Position numbers and translations under genes: made by a program. A model generated the notes under the pieces. That model was given only the letters and a program-made list of their open reading frames with translations, made no database searches and was not told where the DNA came from. Shown piece by piece: positions 57,301-64,000 of a stretch of 64,000 bases of DNA (within the stretch, counting starts at the first letter, position 1; each line of letters starts with the position of its first letter). Source of the DNA: Paramacrobiotus metropolitanus (taxonomy: Eukaryota; Tardigrada; Eutardigrada; Parachela; Macrobiotidae); the NCBI RefSeq assembly GCF_019649055.1, contig NW_026570222.1, forward strand, positions 434,001 to 498,000, written 5' to 3'.

Positions 57301-59089
57301 GCTGCCTCATGCGAAGAAACCCTCGAAGAGTATAACTATATGGATTCAGCTTTTCTTCGGACCAAATTTGCAGATGAGTTCGCCAGTCGGTATTTCGTTG
57401 AACATTTGTTGGAACTATGCCAGGGACAAGTAAGAGAAATAATGTTGTTAATATTATGTTAACATTTGTTCGTTTGTGGTTTATTTGAGCTACAACATAA
57501 TCATTAATTACTGTTAGAAGAAGTTATAACTATAACCAGTACCTTTGCGTTACGAAGTCTGTATTGAGTTTTGCATTTTCCTCATGCTTTCCTTTCCTCG
57601 GTATTGAGTTCTGTATTTTCCTCATGCTTTTTTTTGTAGCATGAACGTATCAATACACTGGAAAAAGATGCCCGAACGCGAACTGACGAGCATTTATTTG
57701 TAACGAAAGAACGGGACATACTACGGGTCATTCTACAGGCGTATATGATGGACTCTCCTACGCAGACCAAAGTCGAAATAACTGAGTAAGTGGTTTCTGG
57801 GTTCACGATTGTTTCGGTGATGGGCTTAAATTTCTCTTATGTATGGTTTTTCGACATTTCTCTACAGATTATTACAGACACTAAGACCACTTCTTCGGGC
57901 TATCCACGTTGTGGCATCTGTCGTGTTTTGCCCTTTGCAGAATTGTTGGCTCTCTGTAGAAGCTTTGTCTCCTTTCTTTTTGCTTATTATCTGCATTGTG
58001 TTGCTCGTCGTGGCCCGTATTGTATGTTTGGCTTATTTTGTATTGTGCTTTGATTTTGACATGTAGTTTCGCGCGATCTCATCTAAATGCCAACGGAATA
58101 CAAAGCAAACAGAATGACGATATTATTCAAAATATTCTTCTGGCGGCGCCACCCACTCCGCGCTGTAGCACAAAAACTAAGGTACAGTAGAGTTATGCTT
58201 GTCGAAGAAGCTACGACATTGCTTGTAGATGTACAATTGTGTATATCCGTGATTTGTACATTTAGAATGGTAGTGCCGATCATTATCGTTTTGCAGTGGT
58301 GAAATTTTTATGTAACTTATTTTGAATTTCACATGTTTTTAGATTAATTCAGTTCTGTTTCTGTCAGGCACGCCAAATAACCTTGAATGGAGTTGAGCAG
58401 ATGTTGTTAGCTAACGGATCTAATAAGTCGTCCTCTGTATCGTCCGGTTCCTTGAGCACCGTTTCGGATAGTTCGATGTCGGACGTGTCTCCCATTGACA
58501 TTCCGGACAGTGGTTGCATAGCTGCAGTTGGGCCCTTCCGTCAGCCTCAGATACCTCTTGCTCTTCGTTTAAAAAAGGATCACAAAAACAAAAAAGGGTA
58601 ACTGGCTAACTTTTTTGCGCAACTTCGAATGTTTACCGTCCATCACGCTGGCTTCCCTTTTTTCTTCAGCATATTTCGTGCACTTACATGGCAAAATACT
58701 CGTATCATTACGTTACATTATGTCTTCTTTTGAGTAAATCTTTGCTGTTACGTTGTATTTGAAATCTATTTGAGATGCCCAACTTAATGTTTATTTTGTT
58801 TGTTTTCAGATTTTTCAATACACCAGGTTCCCTCGATCAAAATATGCATGTTCTGAAAAGCGAAAATTTGGCCTCCCCTTCCAAAAATGGCCCAAACCGT
58901 TCCTCTAGCCTTAATGAAATAGCCTCAGTTGCTACGAATTCGTCCAGTAAATCTTTTGTGTCCGCAAGTCATTCCTTGGAAAATTTAGCCCCGCCGTTTG
59001 TGCAGAAATCTCAGCCACCAGTTCGGCGTCATCCGTGTCAGGCCAATCTCAACGTCAAACCGAATACGGCGACACCAGCTCGGAAATGA
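51324..59089 (+). CDS. KIF21-like: KIF21-type kinesin (kinesin-4 family) without WD40 domain, 22 exons
   Basis: Kinesin motors walk on microtubules; KIF21 proteins act at growing microtubule ends. Twenty-two exons, 51324-51364 through 58810-59089, join in frame to give 1,163 aa. The motor spans about residues 1-370. It has the P-loop [10 protein letters not shown], then MGTGFDV (a KIF21 feature), switch I in [11 protein letters not shown], switch II in [11 protein letters not shown], and [17 protein letters not shown]. The neck reads [18 protein letters not shown]. The stalk has coiled coils from about residue 400, including the long exon 56152-56831 rich in Glu, Lys and Gln. The tail is Ser-rich, with NTPGS near the end. 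Vertebrate KIF21A/B are about 1,600 aa and end in seven WD40 repeats; none is present here before the stop at 59087-59089, and the next gene faces the other way 420 bp later. Confidence 0.9.
54111..54157 (+). repeat. Tandem duplication in a kinesin intron
   Basis: TGGTTTTTAAATTGTATCAT is present twice in direct tandem with few differences. It is a slippage-type duplication within an intron, with no sign of function. Confidence 0.6.
57560..57638 (+). repeat. Direct repeat next to a kinesin splice acceptor
   Basis: GTATTGAGTT followed by ATTTTCCTCATGCTTT occurs twice within 80 bp, the second copy supplying the polypyrimidine tract of the acceptor before 57640. The first copy lacks an AG at the matching place, so only the second is usable. 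Confidence 0.55.
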
Positions 59090-59508
59090 ATCCAGAGATA
59101 ATTAGAGATAATTTATCCGTTTCGTTATTTTTCAGCGACAAGAATTTTCGCTGTGTGGGTTGAATTTTCTGTGCCTTAATGCAAGATATTTCAGAACTTT
59201 GCTGTGTTAGAATGTCAGACCAAAACTGTCAGAGCGTTTATATCTTCTGACTTTTGCTCCTTTGTGTACGTTTGCCTGTTGTATTGAAGTGTACACATTT
59301 TTGTAGCATTTGACGTTTGAAAAGTATTAAACTATTCAATCAACATACGAAACGAAATTATTTGCTAGTTTACACTTAATTTGTCTGTATTTTTATATTT
59401 CTGTATTAAAGTGACCATTTTTAGTTATCCCCTCTTATTTATACCTACCCTAGGTTATGCGTATTGACGAGTACCAAATACCAATGCAATATAATATTAT
59501 CTCCTTCA
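59090..59508. other. Convergent 3' ends of kinesin and EDEM2
   Basis: The 420-bp gap holds both 3' untranslated ends. ATTAAA at 59326-59331 is a candidate signal for the kinesin transcript. No gene is seen. Confidence 0.5.
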
Positions 59509-62295
59509 TCAGCTTCTTGGGTTTATTTCACCATATGAAAGCAAGTCGTACTCATCGTCCACGCCGCAGCCCAACATACTGGGGTCGCCGTGAGGTATGA
59601 ACAAATTAGAAACATGGAAGCTAGTTGTTTGATTGGCCGAAACCAATGCGACCGGCGAATTCAAGCAGTTCCTTGCGGGACTTTTGTTAAATAAAAAGAT
59701 AAAATCAATGAAATTCGAACTACAAACCCGAAAGTACTCGCTCAGCGCTATATCACACTGGCAATAATCATACAGACTGCACAAGCCTACCACTGACAAC
59801 TCTCCGTTACTAGTGTTTTGAGCGTACGAATAATCAGAAATTTCTGGCGGAGAATCAACGGGAAGGGATTCCTGGTTTTTGACGGGACGATGTAAACGTT
59901 CTGCATCTTTCGTCAAACCCAGGATAAACAAAATGTCCATACTGCTTTGCATACGGCTAACATAATCGTCAACTTCCTTTTTGTCCGTTGAGCAACACTG
60001 TATGCCACTGATATCCAGCGGATGTGCTTCGGTGTTGAAAACAAAGTTCCCCGATGATACGACACATTCTCCGTAGGCACCTCGGTGAATTTCCGCCACG
60101 CCATTATCATAATGGATGAAATTTTCTTCGTCAAAAAGTAAGTACAGGTATTTAGTAGTTTCGGCAAGAAAGAAGGATTCCATTCGATTTTCTAGGCGAT
60201 GTGTTCTTACATCTTTGATCTGCAAGATTAGTTTCAAAAATCCCAATCGCAGTAAACAGAAAATCACGAAACTGAAAAAACAACTGCACACTTTCCATGA
60301 GAACAACCGTACCGTGGCATATCCGCACGGCACCCTAGCAATTTTTTCGATGGATTCGTAGATTTGGGCTCCCATATGTAGCAACATTGGATCTTTTGTT
60401 ACTTGGTACAAATGATAAATGCTCTCCACAAGTTCTGCGCAAAAACGAATTACCAATGCTTATCAGAAACGAATCAATGCGGTAATACAGTACCTGGTCG
60501 CAATGGATAGCCCTCTCTACCGTGGAATGGATGCCCTTTCATGATTTCGTAAAACTCCGGTGTTGCACCGTAATGCCTCCATATGTTGAAATAATGCATA
60601 ATCGATCGATATGCAGGGCTTGCGTCGCCTGTGGTGGCCTACGGAAAGAACACATAAGACAGGTCAAGATCAGATGATTTCAACGACTCGTTCCAACCAT
60701 AACTCCCGGCCAAAACGCTTCCAAAGACTGGAACATGGCCATGGTAATGTGTGCTGTAAAGGAAGACACCCAAAAATACCAATCGTCGCGATTAAGGTGC
60801 TTATGGATGGTTTCGGCGCTTTCTACAACACATTCATCCCGATTTCAATAGGAACCACAAGCTCCTGTACCAAATGTTTGAAGGTCTGTTACCTACAAAC
60901 ATTGCCATGAGCTCAGTATTCTGAAAAGCACTGGCTCCCTTGGCCAAGTATTCATAATACGAATCCACACCGGCCCCAATCCCAGCATCAAGCGCAGTCC
61001 AGTGGCCCGTCTGGACATTAATGTGGTTACCCACCTACAGCAGTACATTACTGATTACTACCCACACCGGCACTGAGATGAAATTTCAGCGCCGTGCATA
61101 CTAATCCAAATTTGGTTCTGCTGTACCACAGTGACCGAAGGGCTTTCAGAGCAACTTGCTCGAAAAGTGGATCCCCGGTCAGACGGCTAAGTGTCCCGAA
61201 TTCCAAAATAAACGTTCCCACTCCAGCAGTGCATGTCACCGGCGTTTCATTGGAAGGCACGCCTTTCCTCAAATTCACCTACAAAAACAAAATTAGCATT
61301 TCTAAAAAATCATGACAGTATACGTATCGCAAGAAAAACACAGAGTTTAGCTTGAACTAGTACTCTACGATACGTCGTAGAATAATTCCAGTCCAAAAGA
61401 AAGTATTTTATTACAGTATACTACGAAAGCTACGTTTGAGAAAATAAGATTTTGCAGGATTTAATTTAATGCAAAGTAAAGACGACTTACCGTCCCATAA
61501 GGCATCCCAGTGACGGTTCTGAAAGCTTCAAAATGTTCGTTCAATGCCACAAGTCTGCATGACTAGCTTCGCACCGCGCACACCATCTCTCACCGGGAAG
61601 AATTCGCTGCGCAGCATCTTCCGCCAAGCGCAGCAGCGGGCCACTGCAGGGCCAGCCGGGCTCCACGTCGATCCCTGCTCGTCGCGCCAACAGGTGCGCA
61701 GAAAGCAGACCACCGACCACTACAACATACAAACGGCCGTTGGAGCATCAGCGCTACCGGAAACTCTATCACTTGCCCCGAATGTTCGTCTCGAAGACAC
61801 TGACGTTGACATCTTTGTCAAAATGCAAGGAAGCAGCCAAGTGACTGGCTACGCGGCGAAATTCGCTGAAATTTCCCATCACTGCGAGTGTACTTAAAGC
61901 GTCGATCAGCGTCAGGGAATAGCTATTGAAAAATAACTCAATTCAAACGTGTTCAAAATCCAAGCATGTTGGGAAACTGCAAAACGTTTCGCAACTCACG
62001 ATCCCCACGTGTCCGTTCCGTCGCATGTCAAAGGACGCAGTTCGTCCAAGGGGAATGCATTGTTCAGGTAAGCATCGTATGCATGGTAAAACATGCGCGA
62101 GACCTTGTCCCTAGGGATTAGGGATACAGTGGACATCCAGTATCCAACTATCCAGCGATACATCCTAACAAAGTCCGTTCATGGAATCTGTCGTGCCTAC
62201 CTGTATTTCTCCCGTTTTCCTCGGTCGAACTGCACGAAAGAGGACACGCATACAAAAACATGAAATACGGAAACCGTATTCAAAAGAAGTTTCAT
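59509..62295 (-). CDS. EDEM2: EDEM2-like ER alpha-mannosidase
   Basis: EDEM2 is a glycosyl hydrolase family 47 protein of the ER lumen that starts mannose trimming of misfolded glycoproteins for degradation. The first exon (62295-62201) begins [20 protein letters not shown], a clear signal peptide. Following exons give [130 protein letters not shown] and [12 protein letters not shown]. All align in order with human EDEM2 and fit it better than EDEM1 or EDEM3. About 12 exons and roughly 600 aa. One intron (donor at 61777) uses GC instead of GT. A 48-bp intron probably interrupts the last part near 59,690-59,735. The stop is at 59509-59511. Confidence 0.92.
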
Positions 62296-63235
62296 TGTAA
62301 ATTAATTTGTATATCACAGCTTTTTAGAAGTGTGAAGTCGGAAGTAAACAGGAATAAACAAATACTACAGTACTGTATGATTTACAGCCGTGATACGACG
62401 GAAGTGGAACAGCAGGAAAATTCAAAATAGGAGCACGATCAACGTGTACTTTGCTAAGAACTGAAAGAAGACGCCTCTCCGAGAAGAGCGGTTCTGTTTC
62501 GACGAATTAAAGTGACGCGCGGCTAACGGGAAAATTGCTCCTCGTAGACCTAACGCTATAACGAACCCCACCCACAGCCAATGAGCAGTTCCTTAGCCAA
62601 CGAATCCTAATTGCACACAGAACTTAAGAGAAATTTTCTCCGATTCAAATCATTACAAAGCCATTGCATTTAAAAGTAACCGTACATGCGATATTAAACC
62701 TTTTTAAATCCCAGCGTCAGATTTTTCGTTTTCCTTACAAGAAAGATTCATTTTCACGTTTTTTTTCTGTCGATAACGGTATCGCTGAATTTCACTACTC
62801 CTGTTCATGTTGTTGATCTAATCCTCCTGGAGGGATTGGATGGGCGCTATTCACGCAATTCGGTTCATTTTATGGACTTTAGCGTCGTGCTCAGTGGCAG
62901 CGTTTACACATCCAATCTGCCACAAAATCCATTGGAAGTTGTTGCTTTTCAGTGCCTAAGCGCAAGCCCAAACACGAAAATAATTAATATTACTGTATTT
63001 GAAATTAGAAATTTTAGTTTTTATCAAAAGGAGGGCTTAAAAGCAAAGCGCAGAGCGTATCGACCGTGATAACAGGTACCCGATTTTTTGTTATTATGGT
63101 TACGATTTTATTATTGTTATAATCTGACTAGCGTGTGAAACATTTTGTGAATTGTAAAAGGTACCAGATATCGACATATGCCTCGTTTAGGAAGAAGAAT
63201 TGAAGATAAATTTCTCTCGCTCGTACTAACTTTTA
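62296..63235. other. Upstream flank of EDEM2, no gene recognised
   Basis: This region should contain the EDEM2 promoter. The open frame at 62836-63069 has no recognised features. Confidence 0.45.
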
Positions 63236-64000
63236 TTTTGACCAAATAACAAATGAACCTTTTTTCAGATACCTTTCCATATGTTACACTTTCAGACCAG
63301 CAATGGAAGCATTACAAAACTACTTTTTGTTTAAAATGAAAAGTCAAGGACCGTTTTTGTCCTACCGAAACATGCTTACAAAGAATTCTAAAATATCAAT
63401 AAATTATCACTTCCACTTAAGGAAAGCCTTTCGACAACACTAACATGAGCACTCGGGTTAAGACTATGGTTAAAACTAAGATCAACAACCAGGTTTTCAC
63501 TTTAATCAAAACTAACGTTAGCACTCGGGTTATGGCTCCGGTCAAATTAAGGAAGTGGGCCGGTACAAGGTACCAAATTCGTGTACATGCACGAAAAGTT
63601 AACTTTTGCGCACTCCCAAACACATTTTTAGTTTTATTTTATGACATTCTGTTGCCAGATGATTTGTATACACGTTATGGCTGTTTAAAAATTCCAAAAA
63701 GTTTACCTGCATTCCGGTGTACCAAAAGTCTCAGTATGGACCGATCTACTTCAAATTTTGCACATAAATGCACACGGTCTTTCGTGTTTACAGCGATCTA
63801 GACTTTCATGATTTGCTTAAAATCTTAAAATGAATCTTGATATTTTAGAATTCTTTGTAAGCATGTTTCGGTAGGACAAAAACGGTCCTTGACTTTTCAT
63901 TTTAAACAAAAAGTAGTTTTGTAATGCTTCCATTGCTGGTCTGAAAGTGTAACATATGGAAAGGTATCTGAAAAAAGGTTCATTTGTTATTTGGTCAAAA
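63236..64000. mobile_element. Perfect 164-bp inverted repeat with 437-bp spacer, cut by the window edge
   Basis: 63236-63399 and 63837-64000 are exact reverse complements (outer word TTTTGACCAAATAACAAATG). The right arm ends at the last base, so the true length is unknown. The spacer has degenerate ACTCGGGTTA repeats and copy B of the dispersed repeat. It is probably a foldback or MITE-like element, or a duplicated inverted segment. No transposase frame is visible in the part seen. Confidence 0.65.
63547..63620 (+). repeat. Dispersed repeat, copy B
   Basis: Partner of 46272-46346 with the same core GGTACCAAATTCGTGTACAT and GCGCACTCCCA end. It lies in the spacer of the right-edge inverted repeat, suggesting that element family also seeded copy A. 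Confidence 0.6.

Noticed and set aside
63445-63801. 118-codon frame in the spacer of the right-edge inverted repeat
   Set aside because: Its first half is the translated degenerate ACTCGGGTTA repeat and the dispersed repeat, so it is not a believable protein.

Overview
The window is animal nuclear DNA: AT-rich, intron-dense, with seven complete or nearly complete conserved metazoan genes and short GT-AG introns. Gene content (liprin-beta, CDK8, PRDM1/Blimp-1, mitochondrial thiolase, G-protein beta, KIF21-type kinesin, EDEM2) and compact spacing point to a small-genome invertebrate. I cannot name the phylum from sequence alone. No rRNA, tRNA or CRISPR array was recognised.

Layout: 1-3.4 kb has no recognised gene. 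3.5-12.6 kb (+) is liprin-beta in 18 exons, tail-to-tail with CDK8 (12.9-15.6 kb, -). From 15,878 to 27,301 lies one 11.4-kb DNA transposon with ~200-bp terminal inverted repeats and a perfect 6-bp target duplication (CAGTGC). It carries two intact multi-exon genes on the minus strand, a DDE integrase (487 aa) and a HECT-type E3 ubiquitin ligase (904 aa). On the plus strand it carries a broken fragment of the cytoplasmic dynein heavy-chain N-terminus and a scrap of a second HECT exon. The transposon sits 2 bp beyond the stop codon of a decayed retroelement reading frame (27.3-28.2 kb). An orphan gene follows (28.5-29.6 kb, -), then a repeat-bearing, gene-poor stretch to 33 kb.

33.1-37.4 kb (+) is PRDM1; 38.1-40.5 kb (-) is ACAA2-type thiolase; 42.0-44.1 kb (+) is the G-protein beta subunit. 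44.8-48.6 kb is repeat territory: a 1.1-kb hAT-like non-autonomous element, a dispersed repeat and a second decayed retroelement fragment. 51.3-59.1 kb (+) is a KIF21-like kinesin lacking the WD40 end. 59.5-62.3 kb (-) is EDEM2. The right edge holds a perfect 164-bp inverted repeat running to the last base.

The host genes are unrelated housekeeping and developmental genes with no operon logic. The coherent unit is the transposon, where an integrase and a ubiquitin ligase share one strand between matched ends. I reconstructed exon phases by hand for most genes. Liprin-beta, the HECT protein, the integrase, the G-beta gene and the kinesin close in frame without any frameshift.
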